Shown here piece after piece: positions 6,886 through 15,371 of a stretch of 42,224 bases of DNA. The translations under genes were made by a program, and so were the position numbers. Numbering within the stretch: position 1 is the stretch's first letter; each line of letters opens with the position of its first letter. The DNA is from Pseudomarimonas arenosa. GTDB lineage: Bacteria > Pseudomonadota > Gammaproteobacteria > Xanthomonadales > Xanthomonadaceae. The notes below the pieces were generated by a model, which was not told where the DNA came from, ran no database searches, and was given only the letters and a program-made list of their open reading frames with translations. The DNA lies in contig NZ_JACYTR010000042.1 of the NCBI RefSeq assembly GCF_014841215.1, forward strand, positions 1 to 42,224, in the 5' to 3' direction.

Positions 6886-8504
6886 CCCGCCCTTTCAGTG
6901 GTGCTCGCGCATTCACCCTGAGTCTTGGAGCCCTGTTGTGGATGAACCAAGCTGCCTTCGCCGCCGCCGATCTTGAAAGCTGGATCAACACCCAGCACGC
7001 GCAAGGCAAGATCGCCGCTGCCAGCGTCGCCGAGATCGACGGTCGCCAGGTCGCGTTCAAAGCGTTCGGCGCCATCGATGGCGCAAAAGGGGCCGCTCCC
7101 GACCGCGACACTCAATTTCAGATTGGTTCGATCAGCAAGGTGTTCACCAACCTGCTGCTGGCCGAAGCGGTGGCGGATGGCAAGGTGCGCTATGAGTCCA
7201 CCATTGCCAGCCTGCTGCCGCCGACCTGGAAGCCAAGCAACACGGCGGTGGCAACCATCACCCTGGAGTCCCTCGCTACCCATCACAGCGGTCTACCACG
7301 TCTGCCGGCGAATCTGTCACTGGCGAACAGTGCTGATCCTTACGCTGGGTATGGCGAGACCGAGCTCTACCAGGGCGTGGCGACGGCGCGCGCAAAGCAG
7401 CCCTTGGGCCGCTTCTACACCTACTCCAATTTTGGTGTCGGTCTGCTCGGACATCTGCTCGGTCGGGCCATCGGCGACGGCTATCACGCGGCAGTGGAAC
7501 AGTCTGTATTGAAGCCGATGGGCATGCAGCGCACTGCCTTCGTCGGCGACGCCAATGCGGCCATGGCATTCAGTGGCGGCACGCAAGTGCCGGCCTGGGG
7601 CTTCGAAGATGCCCTGGCTGGCGCCGGTGCCTTATGGGGCAGCGTGAGCGATCTGGCGCGCTTGGTGCAATGCTATCTCGGCAGTCATCCGCATCAATTG
7701 AAGCACGTGCTCGACGCGGATCTGCACATTACCGGTCCGGCCGATGCGTTCGAAATCACCCGTGTCTGGCATGTCGCCCGTGCCGCCGGTCAACCGGTGT
7801 TCTGGCACAACGGTGGCACCGCGGGATTCCACAGCTTTGTTGGGTTTCGGCCCGACAATGGCAGGGGCGTGGCGATCCTGATCAGCGGTGATGCCGATCC
7901 GACCAATGTCGGGCTCGCCGCGCTCGGTGTCGCGCCGATCGAACCGCCGTCTGAAGCTGTTGATCAGTCGGTTTTCGGCCAGTATCAGTTGAACCAGCAG
8001 TTCGGCATTGGCGTCTTTGTGGAACAAGGTGTACTGGTGGCCCAGGCAACTGGTCAACCTGCGTTCGGTCTGCACCCAGTCGACAAGGACTGGTACGCAT
8101 TCGGCGAAGTCGATGCCGCGCTGCACTTCCTGCGCGAAGCGGGTGCTGTGATTGGCCTGGAACTGGTGCAGAACGGTGTGGTTCAGCGAGCCGAGCGTTC
8201 GGCCGAGTTGGCTGTCAGCCAGGCAAAACAGGAAGTGGCGGTGGAACGCTCAGTACTGGAATCTTTTGTCGGCGCCTTCGATTTCGCGCCAGGGGCCACC
8301 TTGTCGGTGAAACTTGGTGCTGAGGGTTTGATGGCCCAGCTGACTGGCCAACCCGCCTTTCCGGTGTTTGCCCGCGGCGAAGATCGCTTCTTTTACAAGA
8401 TCGTCGACGCCGAATTGCAGTTTGAACGCGACGGCGCCGGCAAGGTGGTCGCCGTTGTCCTGCACCAGGGTGGCATCGTGCAGCGCGCCGCACGGGCGAA
8501 GTAG
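6882..8504 (+). CDS. Exported serine hydrolase (class C beta-lactamase/DD-peptidase family) with duplicated C-terminal domain
   Basis: A 540-residue protein with an N-terminal signal peptide ending near residue 28 (AAFAAAD). The penicillin-recognising fold shows the SxxK nucleophile motif at S83-K86 (SISK), the tyrosine motif YSN at 181-183, and HNGG at 309-312 in place of KTG. HNGG is common in esterase-like or peptidase members rather than true beta-lactamases. After the catalytic domain come two copies of a beta-rich domain (about 363-438 and 459-538), each with TGQPAF and ending in a VQRA motif. The ATG at 6882 overlaps the previous stop (ATGA) and has an AAGGAG 9-10 bases upstream; the frame is open further back but inside the membrane-protein gene. 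Substrate unknown. Confidence 0.88.
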   Translation: MTRPFSGARAFTLSLGALLWMNQAAFAAADLESWINTQHAQGKIAAASVAEIDGRQVAFKAFGAIDGAKGAAPDRDTQFQIGSISKVFTNLLLAEAVADGKVRYESTIASLLPPTWKPSNTAVATITLESLATHHSGLPRLPANLSLANSADPYAGYGETELYQGVATARAKQPLGRFYTYSNFGVGLLGHLLGRAIGDGYHAAVEQSVLKPMGMQRTAFVGDANAAMAFSGGTQVPAWGFEDALAGAGALWGSVSDLARLVQCYLGSHPHQLKHVLDADLHITGPADAFEITRVWHVARAAGQPVFWHNGGTAGFHSFVGFRPDNGRGVAILISGDADPTNVGLAALGVAPIEPPSEAVDQSVFGQYQLNQQFGIGVFVEQGVLVAQATGQPAFGLHPVDKDWYAFGEVDAALHFLREAGAVIGLELVQNGVVQRAERSAELAVSQAKQEVAVERSVLESFVGAFDFAPGATLSVKLGAEGLMAQLTGQPAFPVFARGEDRFFYKIVDAELQFERDGAGKVVAVVLHQGGIVQRAARAK

Positions 8505-8555
8505 TTGGGTCCCGGTTTGCCGTGCGAGATTCTTGTTCGGTGGGCTGGCGCTGAG

Positions 8556-8588
8556 CGCAAAAACAAAACCCCGGCAGTGCCGGGGTCT
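8556..8588 (-). terminator. Rho-independent terminator of the rpsB-tsf unit
   Basis: The stem ACCCCGGC-AGT-GCCGGGGT at 8568-8586 is perfect, and on the minus strand it is followed by TTTTGTTTTT (8558-8567). This is a strong terminator for tsf, whose stop is about 30 bp away. On the plus strand the tail is only TCTTGT, so it could act weakly for the convergent serine hydrolase gene as well. Confidence 0.9.
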
Positions 8589-8615
8589 TGTCGAAACGCG
8601 ATGCTGAGGGTGGAA

Positions 8616-9491
8616 TCAGGCCAGGCCGGCCTGCTTCATCACTTCCGCGGCGTAGTCTTCCTTCACCTTCTCGATGCCTTCGCCGACAGCGATACGGGTG
8701 TAGCCGAGGATCTCCGCGCCTTCCTTCTTGGCCGCCGCTTCGACGGTCATATTGGTGTCGAGCACATAGGCCTGACCGGTGAGGCACATCTCCGACAGGA
8801 TCTTGTTGATCTTGCCAGCGATCATCTTCTCCTGGATTTCCGCCGGCTTGGCCTTGTCCTTGTCGCTCATCTGGGCCAGGGCGATGTCCTTTTCCTTGGC
8901 CACGAACTCGGCCGGCACTTGAGCCGGAGCCAGGTACTGCGGGTTCATCGCCGCCACGTGCATGGCGACGCCGCGGACCAGCTCTTCCGAGCCGCCCTTG
9001 GCTTCGACCAGCACGCCGATGCGGCCGCCGTGCACGTAGGCAGCGACGTTGTTGTCGCCAGCGACGCGCACCAGACGACGCACCTGCACGTTCTCGCCCA
9101 CTTTGGCGATCAGCGCCGCGCGGGCTTCTTCCACCGTGCCGCCGTCATAGGCAGCCGCCTTCAGTGCTTCGGCGTCGGCAGCGCCGCTGGCCAGGGCGAT
9201 TTCAGCGACCTTGTTGGCGAAAGCGACGAAGTTCTCGTCCTTAGCCACGAAGTCGGTTTCCGAATTGACTTCGACCAGCACGGCGTTGCCGCCGCTCTGT
9301 GCCATCGCGATCCGGCCTTCGGCGGCCACGCGGCCTGCCTTCTTGTCGGCCTTGGCCAGACCGGTCTTGCGCAGAAACTCCATGGCCGCTTCGATGTCGC
9401 CGCCGTTCTCGGCCAGCGCCTTCTTGCATTCCATCATGCCAGCGCCAGAGCGCTCGCGGAGTTCCTTGACCAGGCTTGCAGTGATTTCCAT
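8616..9491 (-). CDS. tsf: Translation elongation factor Ts
   Basis: A 291-residue EF-Ts, the guanine nucleotide exchange factor for EF-Tu. The N-terminal UBA-like domain ([20 protein letters not shown], then ECKKAL) is followed by the core with the [10 protein letters not shown] motif that contacts EF-Tu, GGRIGVLVE, and the later coiled-coil/dimerisation part (KIQ-like [15 protein letters not shown], with LTGQAYV). The ATG at 9491 matches the family start and has GAGGATCCC just before it; an upstream in-frame ATG at 9527 lies in a hairpin-forming spacer and is unlikely. It is downstream of rpsB, the usual order, and ends at the strong terminator at 8568. Confidence 0.97.
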   Translation of the reverse strand: MEITASLVKELRERSGAGMMECKKALAENGGDIEAAMEFLRKTGLAKADKKAGRVAAEGRIAMAQSGGNAVLVEVNSETDFVAKDENFVAFANKVAEIALASGAADAEALKAAAYDGGTVEEARAALIAKVGENVQVRRLVRVAGDNNVAAYVHGGRIGVLVEAKGGSEELVRGVAMHVAAMNPQYLAPAQVPAEFVAKEKDIALAQMSDKDKAKPAEIQEKMIAGKINKILSEMCLTGQAYVLDTNMTVEAAAKKEGAEILGYTRIAVGEGIEKVKEDYAAEVMKQAGLA

Positions 9492-9633
9492 GGGATCCTC
9501 AACAGGCTTCGGGTGACCGTGGGTCACCTCGTGAATGAAACGTGCCGCTAGGCGGCAGGAGCGAGGCGGTTGGCTTGCACCACACCCGGCGCCTCAGTAT
9601 CCGTGCGCCGGGTGACCGCCTCATGTCAGCGAC
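9492..9633 (-). promoter_or_regulatory. rpsB-tsf spacer with three consecutive hairpins
   Basis: In minus-strand order the spacer can form a 10-bp perfect stem (arms 9605-9614 and 9583-9592, CACCCGGCGC, 12-base loop), a 6-bp stem TGCCGC-TAG-GCGGCA (9543-9557), and a 7-bp stem GGTGACC-GTG-GGTCACC (9512-9528) that ends about 20 bp before the tsf start. None has a T-run, so these look like RNA processing, stability or partial-attenuation elements rather than true terminators. Differential expression of S2 and EF-Ts is a plausible reason, but is inference. Confidence 0.6.
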
Positions 9634-10479
9634 TTACTTGTCGCGGCGACCGGCACCACGCTTGGCACCGCCCGGGGCGCGCTCGCGGCCCTTACCGTTC
9701 GACTTCTTGCGCTCGCCGTCGCCAGCGTCACCGGCCACCGGGTTGCCTTCGGCGTCGAGCTCCACGAACTCGTCCTGGGTCTCTGCCACGATCGGCGCAG
9801 CGGCCTTGCCTTCCAGCACCGAGTCGGCCACGGCGCGGGTGTACAGCTGTACGGCGCGGATGGCGTCGTCATTGCCCGGGATGGCGTAGTCGACCAGGTT
9901 GGGGTCGTAGTTGGTGTCAACGACGGCGATCACCGGAATGCCGAGCTTCTTGGCTTCCTGTACAGCGATGTTCTCGTGGCCGATGTCGATCACGAACAGG
10001 GCGTCCGGCAGACGGTCCATGGCCTTGATGCCGCCCAGCGAGGCTTCCAGCTTGGCGCGCTCGCGCTGCAGGCCCAGCACTTCGTGCTTGACCAGCTTGC
10101 CGTAGTTGCCCTCGGCTTCCATCGCGTCCAGCTCTTTCAGGCGAGCCACGCTCTGCTTGACGGTGCGGAAGTTGGTCAGCATGCCGCCCAACCAGCGCAT
10201 CGACACGAACGGCATGCCGCAGCGGATCGCTTCGTCTTTCACCGCTTCGCGGGCCGAACGCTTGGTGCCGACGAACAGGATGGTGCCGCGCTTCTGTGCC
10301 AGGCCGGAGACGAAATTCATCGCGTCGGTGAACAGCGGCAGGGTCTTTTCCAGATTGATGATGTGGATCTTGCCGCGGGCGCCGAAGATGTACGGGCCCA
10401 TCTTCGGGTTCCAGTAACGGGTCTGGTGACCGAAATGCACGCCGGCTTCCAGCATCTGGCGCATGGTGACTTGAGGCAT
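9634..10479 (-). CDS. rpsB: 30S ribosomal protein S2 with a long basic C-terminal tail
   Basis: A 281-residue ribosomal protein S2. Signatures include [20 protein letters not shown] at residues 9-28, the [13 protein letters not shown] stretch, and [19 protein letters not shown] and [10 protein letters not shown] in the core. The first roughly 230 residues match bacterial S2, while the last roughly 45 residues form an extension that ends in a Lys/Arg/Gly-rich tail ([15 protein letters not shown], then KRGAGRRDK). E. coli S2 is about 240 residues and lacks it. The ATG at 10479 is preceded by AAAGGA at 7 bases; the frame extends upstream but without similarity. It is the first gene of the rpsB-tsf unit, divergent from map. 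Confidence 0.97.
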   Translation of the reverse strand: MPQVTMRQMLEAGVHFGHQTRYWNPKMGPYIFGARGKIHIINLEKTLPLFTDAMNFVSGLAQKRGTILFVGTKRSAREAVKDEAIRCGMPFVSMRWLGGMLTNFRTVKQSVARLKELDAMEAEGNYGKLVKHEVLGLQRERAKLEASLGGIKAMDRLPDALFVIDIGHENIAVQEAKKLGIPVIAVVDTNYDPNLVDYAIPGNDDAIRAVQLYTRAVADSVLEGKAAAPIVAETQDEFVELDAEGNPVAGDAGDGERKKSNGKGRERAPGGAKRGAGRRDK

Positions 10480-10760
10480 TGATGTGTCCTTTGCGAAAGG
10501 GAGCCACGCCCTATGAGATAGGTGTGAGGGACGCACTGGCTCCGGGGTTAAACCTCCCCGCGGCTACCGTGACGAACCAAAAACTCTGCAAAATCAGAGG
10601 TTCCTGGCACCCCGGCACGGCTGATCGACGCGGGTGTGGATTCGTCGATACGCTCGACGTGGCGGCCGCCTTGGCTCATGAAATACGCATGAACTTATGG
10701 CAAAGCCGGCGAATCATAGCGGCTGGCCTTGATCGACACAAGTATGGGACACTGCCGCGC
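10480..10760 (-). promoter_or_regulatory. Divergent rpsB/map region with candidate attenuator in the rpsB leader
   Basis: This 281-bp gap must hold the promoters of rpsB (minus) and map (plus). On the minus strand, about 100 bases before rpsB, CTCTG-ATTTTG-CAGAG followed by TTTTT (10579-10599) forms a short stem with a T-run, the form of a small attenuator or intrinsic terminator. rpsB leaders are known to take part in autogenous control by S2 in gammaproteobacteria, so a regulatory leader is expected here. The stem is only 5 bp, and I do not see the full published leader motif. Confidence 0.4.
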
Positions 10761-11543
10761 ATGTCTGTGACCATCAAAACCCCCGAGCAAATCGAGGCCA
10801 TGCGTGTCGCCGGTCGGCTGGCGGCCGAGGTGCTGGAAATCATTGCGCCGCATGTCAAGGCTGGCGTCAGCACCGAGGAACTGGACGATATCTGCCATCG
10901 CCATATCGTCAATGAGCAGAAGGCGATTCCGGCCAATGTCGGCTACCGCGGTTTTCCCAAGACCATCTGTACCTCAGTCAACAATGTCATCTGCCACGGC
11001 ATCCCCAGTGCGGCCAAGGTGCTTAAGGATGGCGACATCATCAATATCGATGTCACTGTGATCCGCGATGGCTGGCACGGCGACACCAGTCGCATGTTCA
11101 TTGTCGGGGAGGGCTCGGTGCTGGCGAAACGACTGGTTGAAGTGACGCGCGAAGCAATGTGGCGCGGCATCAAGATGGTCAAGCCCGGTGCCACCCTGGG
11201 CGACATCGGTCATGCCATCCAACGCTTCGCGGAGGGTGAGCGCTTTTCTGTGGTGCGCGAGTATTGCGGCCACGGGATCGGCCAGGTCTATCACGAGGAA
11301 CCGCAGGTGCTGCACTACGGTGAGCCTGGCAGCGGCCTGGTGCTGAAGCCGGGCATGACCTTCACCATCGAACCGATGATCAATGCCGGCGCGCGTCACA
11401 CGCGGCTGCTGCCTGATGGCTGGACGGTGGTGACGCGCGATCGCTCGTTGTCGGCGCAGTGGGAACACACCATCGCGGTGACCGAAGACGGTTTCGACGT
11501 GCTGACCCTGCGCAAAGACGACGAAGAGTGGCTACGCAACTAA
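10761..11543 (+). CDS. map: Type I methionyl aminopeptidase
   Basis: A 260-residue methionine aminopeptidase, which removes the initiator Met from new proteins. The five metal ligands sit at D97, D108, H171, E204 and E235, exactly the E. coli numbering, and H79 (NNVICHG) is the substrate-contacting histidine. The ATG at 10761 gives the standard N terminus (MSVTIKTPEQIEAMRVAGRL). An open frame runs back to 10479 through the intergenic region and is not coding. It is divergent from rpsB and followed by glnD, the classic gammaproteobacterial arrangement. Confidence 0.97.
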   Translation: MSVTIKTPEQIEAMRVAGRLAAEVLEIIAPHVKAGVSTEELDDICHRHIVNEQKAIPANVGYRGFPKTICTSVNNVICHGIPSAAKVLKDGDIINIDVTVIRDGWHGDTSRMFIVGEGSVLAKRLVEVTREAMWRGIKMVKPGATLGDIGHAIQRFAEGERFSVVREYCGHGIGQVYHEEPQVLHYGEPGSGLVLKPGMTFTIEPMINAGARHTRLLPDGWTVVTRDRSLSAQWEHTIAVTEDGFDVLTLRKDDEEWLRN

Positions 11544-11616
11544 GGCTGGCGAGACCAGGCCTACAGCCGGCCAGGATGTCGGCTGCGATCAACGGGATCT
11601 CGCTTCCACAACCCCA

Positions 11617-11658
11617 CTGTGTGCGTTGCACACAGCCGGCCCCTTAACTTAAGGGGCC
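11617..11658. other. Two tandem perfect hairpins between map and glnD
   Basis: CTGTGTGC-GTT-GCACACAG (11617-11635, 8-bp stem, 3-base loop) is followed after two bases by a 21-base palindrome (11638-11658; arms GGCCCCTTAA and TTAAGGGGCC around one C). They lie 74 bp after the map stop and end 19 bp before the glnD start. There is no T-run. They could reduce read-through, protect map mRNA or control glnD translation. The 21-base palindrome could also be a protein-binding site. Confidence 0.65.
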
Positions 11659-11677
11659 TCCAAGAGCTAGGGCTCAA

Positions 11678-14317
11678 ATGGTTCGAACTCAGCCAGCTCA
11701 GGATTTCAGTATCGACCTCACAAGCGTCGGTGTCGACGAATGGCGTGACACCGCAAGACAGTTATTGAACGAAACCCATCGGCTGCTGGCCGAGCGTTTC
11801 GACATGGGCGCCGAGGCCGAAGAGCTGCTGTTGCTGCGCTGTCGCGCGGTGGATCAGGTGGTTAGGACGGGCTGGCGCATCGTCGCCGGCGAGCCCTTTG
11901 GGCTGACCTTGCTGGCGACCGGCGGCTATGGCCGTCGCGAGCTGTATCCACAGTCCGACATTGACCTGCTGATTCTCGGCGAACCGGCGCATCAGGATGC
12001 TGCCCAGCAGGCCATTCAGGAATTCCTCGCTGGTCTGTGGGATGCCGGGCTGGCGCCCGGGCACGCGGCGCGCAGCATTCGCCAATGCATCGAGGTGGCG
12101 CGTGAAGACCTCACCGTGGCCACCGCCTTGCTCGACACGCGATTGCTGGTCGGCGAACGCCGTGAGCTGGAGTCGTTGAAGGCGGCGCTGAATGCGCCCG
12201 AGTTCTGGCCGCCCAAGGCCTTCTTCGAAGGCAAGCGCGGCGAACTGCGGCAGCGCCACGCGCGCTACAACGACACTGCCTACAACCTGGAACCGAACCT
12301 CAAGGAGGGGCCGGGCGGGTTGCGCGATCTGCATACCCTGGCCTGGTTGAGCAAGCGCTTGAGTGGCGTCGATCGCGTATGTGATCTGCAGGGCATTGGC
12401 CTGCTCGGTAGCGATGAGGCCGACACACTGCAGCGCGAGCTGTGGTCCTTGGCGCGACTGCGCATTGGCCTGCATCTGGTCGCCGGCAGGCGTGAAGAGC
12501 GCCTGCTGTTCGAGCACCAGACCACCCTGGCCAAACGCCTGGGGCTGAAGGACGAGCACAAGGAAAATCTGGCCGTCGAACAGCTGATGCAAGGCTATTT
12601 TCGCAGTGCTGCCCTGGTGCTGAGATTGTCCGAGCGGCTGATGCAGCGCTTCGAGGAAAGCCTGTCAGGCGATGTCAGCCATGTTGAAATCGATGGCGAC
12701 TTTGAAGCCTTCGGCGGGTATCTGGCATTGAAGCAGCCGGAGCGTTTCACCACCGAGCCGCTGCTGATCATGCGCCTGTTCGACGTCTGGCAGAACACCG
12801 CCGACTTGCGTGGGCTGCATTCCAATACGGCGCGGGCGCTGGGCGAAGCGCTGGATCTGGTCAACGAATCGCTGCGCGACGAGCCCGATGCGCGAAATCT
12901 CTTCATGCGCATGATTCGCCACGATCATGCGGCGCTCACCTTGGGCCGGATGGCGCATCTGGGGGTGCTGGGGCGCTATATCCCGGCGTTTGGCAAAGTC
13001 TCCGGGCGCATGCAGTACGACCTGTTCCACGTCTATACGGTGGATCAGCACACGCTGACCGTGCTGCGCAATATCGACAGTTTCCGCGACGAGGCATCGA
13101 AGCAGCGTTTCAGCCTGGCCTACGAAGTCTGGCCGCGGCTGCGCAAGCCCGAGCTGCTGCTGCTCGGTGGGCTGTTTCACGACATCGCCAAGGGTCGCGG
13201 CGGCGATCATTCCAAGCTGGGCGCCGACGACGCGCTGGACTTCTGTCGCGAACATGGCCTGTCGGCGGCTGACTCCGAGCTGGTCTCGTGGCTGGTCCGC
13301 GAACACCTGACCATGAGTATCACCGCGCAGCGGCAGGACATCGCCGATCCCGAAGTGATCAGCAAGTTCGCCGCCGTGGTGGGAGAGCGGGAACGGCTCG
13401 ACTACCTCTATCTACTGACCGTGGCCGATATCGCCGGCACCAACTCCAAATTGTGGAATGCCTGGAAGGATCGCCTGCTGGCCGATCTGTACGGGTCCAC
13501 CCGCTTTGCTCTGCGTCGTGGGATTCGCAATATCGCCCATGGCGAGGAGCGGGTCGGTGAGGCGCGTGAGGAAGCGCGTGCCGTGCTGCTTTCGCACGGT
13601 TTGAGCGAAGCACAGATCGACCGCGTCTGGAGCGGCTTTCCCGAGGAAAGCTTCCTGCGCTATCGGCCCGCCCAGATCGTCTGGCAGACCATGGGTATCG
13701 TCGATGCCCCCTTGGATCAGCCGCGGGTGCTGGTGCGACCGCATCATCGGCCCGGGGCGCTTGAAGTCTTCGTGTACTCCCCTGATCGCGACGGACTGTT
13801 TGCCGCGGTCACCGCCACCCTCGATCGGCTCGGCCTGAACGTGGTGGAAGCGCGTGTGTTGACCTCGACTCAGGGCATGAGCCTGGACACCTTTCAGGTG
13901 CTGGATGCCGGCAGCGAGTTCATCTCGCCGGAGCGTCGAGCGGCCACCGTGGCCGAGTCGCTGACCGAGGTGCTGTCAAAGACGCCGCTGTCGGCGCCTG
14001 CCGTGCGCCGCGCCATTCCGCGTCAGCTGAAGCATTTCCGCGTGCCGGTGCGCATCGAGTTCAGCGAGAATGGCAGTGGACGCAGCGAGTTGAGTCTGGT
14101 CTGTGCCGATCGACCGGGATTGCTGGCCATGGTCAGTGCGGTGTTTCGCGAACAGCAGCTGCGGGTCCATGACGCGCGCATCGCTACCTTCGGTGAACGG
14201 GTGGAAGACTTCTTCCAACTCTCGAACGAGGCCGACGAACCGCTCGACGAGGCCGCGCAACAGCGCCTGCGCGAAGCGATGGTGACGGTGATCGAAGCCG
14301 ACCGGACGCGCGGATAG
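11678..14317 (+). CDS. glnD: Bifunctional [protein-PII] uridylyltransferase/uridylyl-removing enzyme GlnD
   Basis: An 879-residue nitrogen sensor that uridylylates PII when glutamine is low and deuridylylates it when glutamine is high. The nucleotidyltransferase site is GGYGRRELYPQSDIDLLIL with GG at 82-83 and catalytic aspartates D94 and D96. The HD hydrolase domain shows LLLLGGLFHDIAKGRGGDHS near residue 500. Two C-terminal ACT domains sense glutamine (LEVFVYSPDRDGLFAAVTAT near residue 690, and ELSLVCADRPGLLAMVSAVF near 805). Length is close to E. coli GlnD (890). No glnB or glnK is in the window. It lies between map and dapD, as in E. coli. Confidence 0.97.
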   Translation: MVRTQPAQDFSIDLTSVGVDEWRDTARQLLNETHRLLAERFDMGAEAEELLLLRCRAVDQVVRTGWRIVAGEPFGLTLLATGGYGRRELYPQSDIDLLILGEPAHQDAAQQAIQEFLAGLWDAGLAPGHAARSIRQCIEVAREDLTVATALLDTRLLVGERRELESLKAALNAPEFWPPKAFFEGKRGELRQRHARYNDTAYNLEPNLKEGPGGLRDLHTLAWLSKRLSGVDRVCDLQGIGLLGSDEADTLQRELWSLARLRIGLHLVAGRREERLLFEHQTTLAKRLGLKDEHKENLAVEQLMQGYFRSAALVLRLSERLMQRFEESLSGDVSHVEIDGDFEAFGGYLALKQPERFTTEPLLIMRLFDVWQNTADLRGLHSNTARALGEALDLVNESLRDEPDARNLFMRMIRHDHAALTLGRMAHLGVLGRYIPAFGKVSGRMQYDLFHVYTVDQHTLTVLRNIDSFRDEASKQRFSLAYEVWPRLRKPELLLLGGLFHDIAKGRGGDHSKLGADDALDFCREHGLSAADSELVSWLVREHLTMSITAQRQDIADPEVISKFAAVVGERERLDYLYLLTVADIAGTNSKLWNAWKDRLLADLYGSTRFALRRGIRNIAHGEERVGEAREEARAVLLSHGLSEAQIDRVWSGFPEESFLRYRPAQIVWQTMGIVDAPLDQPRVLVRPHHRPGALEVFVYSPDRDGLFAAVTATLDRLGLNVVEARVLTSTQGMSLDTFQVLDAGSEFISPERRAATVAESLTEVLSKTPLSAPAVRRAIPRQLKHFRVPVRIEFSENGSGRSELSLVCADRPGLLAMVSAVFREQQLRVHDARIATFGERVEDFFQLSNEADEPLDEAAQQRLREAMVTVIEADRTRG

Positions 14318-14354
14318 GGCAGTGAGATCGTCTCATCACCCCATCGTCATGGCT

Positions 14355-14425
14355 GGTGGGCCACAGGCCCACCCTACGATTCGCCTTGAATCTGACGATC
14401 TCGTAGGGTGGGCGTGCCGCCCACC
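14355..14425. repeat. REP-like palindrome cluster (GTAGGGTGGGC family), copy 1
   Basis: Between glnD and dapD lie GGTGGGCC-ACA-GGCCCACC (14355-14373) and GGTGGGC-GTGCC-GCCCACC (14407-14425). A larger inverted pair is formed by GCCCACCCTACGA (14367-14379) and TCGTAGGGTGGGC (14401-14413). Two inverted palindromic units are thus paired head to head, as in bacterial interspersed mosaic elements. The same unit recurs at 41983-42042. Confidence 0.85.
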
Positions 14426-14487
14426 GACGGCCTGCCTGCCGAACATGTTGTTTCACTGATACGAGCGACCCACAGCAAGGAGGCCGC

Positions 14488-15330
14488 ATGTCGCCCACCG
14501 ACGAACTCAAACCCCTGATCGAGAGTGCATTCGATCGTCGTGCCGAACTGACCAGCGCCGAGATCGAGGGTTCCACCCGGCCCGCGGTGGAAACCGTGAT
14601 GGCCCTGCTGGAGGCCGGGCAATTGCGTGTCGCCGAGCCGCTGGCAGCCGGTCAGTGGCAGGTCAATCAATGGCTGAAGAAAGCGGTGCTGCTGTATTTC
14701 CGCGTCAATGACATGGAGCTGATCGATGCCGACCCGGCGCCGTTCTGGGACAAGGTGCCGGCGCGCTTTGCCGGCTTTGACGAAGCGGAGTTCCGCGCCC
14801 TGGGCGCGCGGGTAGTACCGGGAGCGGTGGTGCGACGCGGTGCGCATATTGGTCGCGATGTGGTGCTGATGCCGAGTTTCATCAACATCGGTGGTTTCGT
14901 CGGCGCCGGCACCATGGTCGATACCTGGGCCACGGTCGGTTCCTGCGCGCAGATCGGCGCGCGCTGCCATCTGTCCGGCGGAGTGGGCATTGGCGGTGTG
15001 CTTGAGCCATTGCAGGCGGCCCCGACCATCATCGAAGACGACTGCTTTGTCGGTGCACGATCAGAAGTGGTGGAGGGCGTGATTGTCGAGCGCGGCTCGG
15101 TGATCGGCATGGGTGTGTTCCTCGGACAAAGTACGCGGATCTACAACCGCATGACCGGCGAGATCAGCTACGGTCGCGTGCCGGCCGGGTCGGTCGTGGT
15201 GTCGGGCGCATTGCCGGCCCAGGATGGCAGCCACAGCCTGTACTGCGCGGTGATCGTCAAGCAGGTCGACCAGCGCACCCGCAGCAAGACTTCGATCAAC
15301 GAATTGCTCCGTGAGGAAGCGCCGCGTTAA
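14488..15330 (+). CDS. dapD: 2,3,4,5-tetrahydropyridine-2,6-dicarboxylate N-succinyltransferase
   Basis: A 280-residue DapD, which succinylates tetrahydrodipicolinate in the succinylase branch of lysine and diaminopimelate synthesis. The N-terminal helical domain ([12 protein letters not shown]) is followed by the left-handed beta-helix built of hexapeptide repeats ([20 protein letters not shown], then [20 protein letters not shown]) and the conserved [15 protein letters not shown] loop near residues 168-182. The Shine-Dalgarno AAGGAGG stands a few bases before the ATG at 14488. It is separated from glnD by the REP-like cluster and so may have its own promoter. The next gene starts 41 bp downstream. 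Confidence 0.97.
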   Translation: MSPTDELKPLIESAFDRRAELTSAEIEGSTRPAVETVMALLEAGQLRVAEPLAAGQWQVNQWLKKAVLLYFRVNDMELIDADPAPFWDKVPARFAGFDEAEFRALGARVVPGAVVRRGAHIGRDVVLMPSFINIGGFVGAGTMVDTWATVGSCAQIGARCHLSGGVGIGGVLEPLQAAPTIIEDDCFVGARSEVVEGVIVERGSVIGMGVFLGQSTRIYNRMTGEISYGRVPAGSVVVSGALPAQDGSHSLYCAVIVKQVDQRTRSKTSINELLREEAPR

Positions 15331-15371
15331 GAGCAAGGCGGCGACCGGCCACGACAACGCAAGGAGATGCG

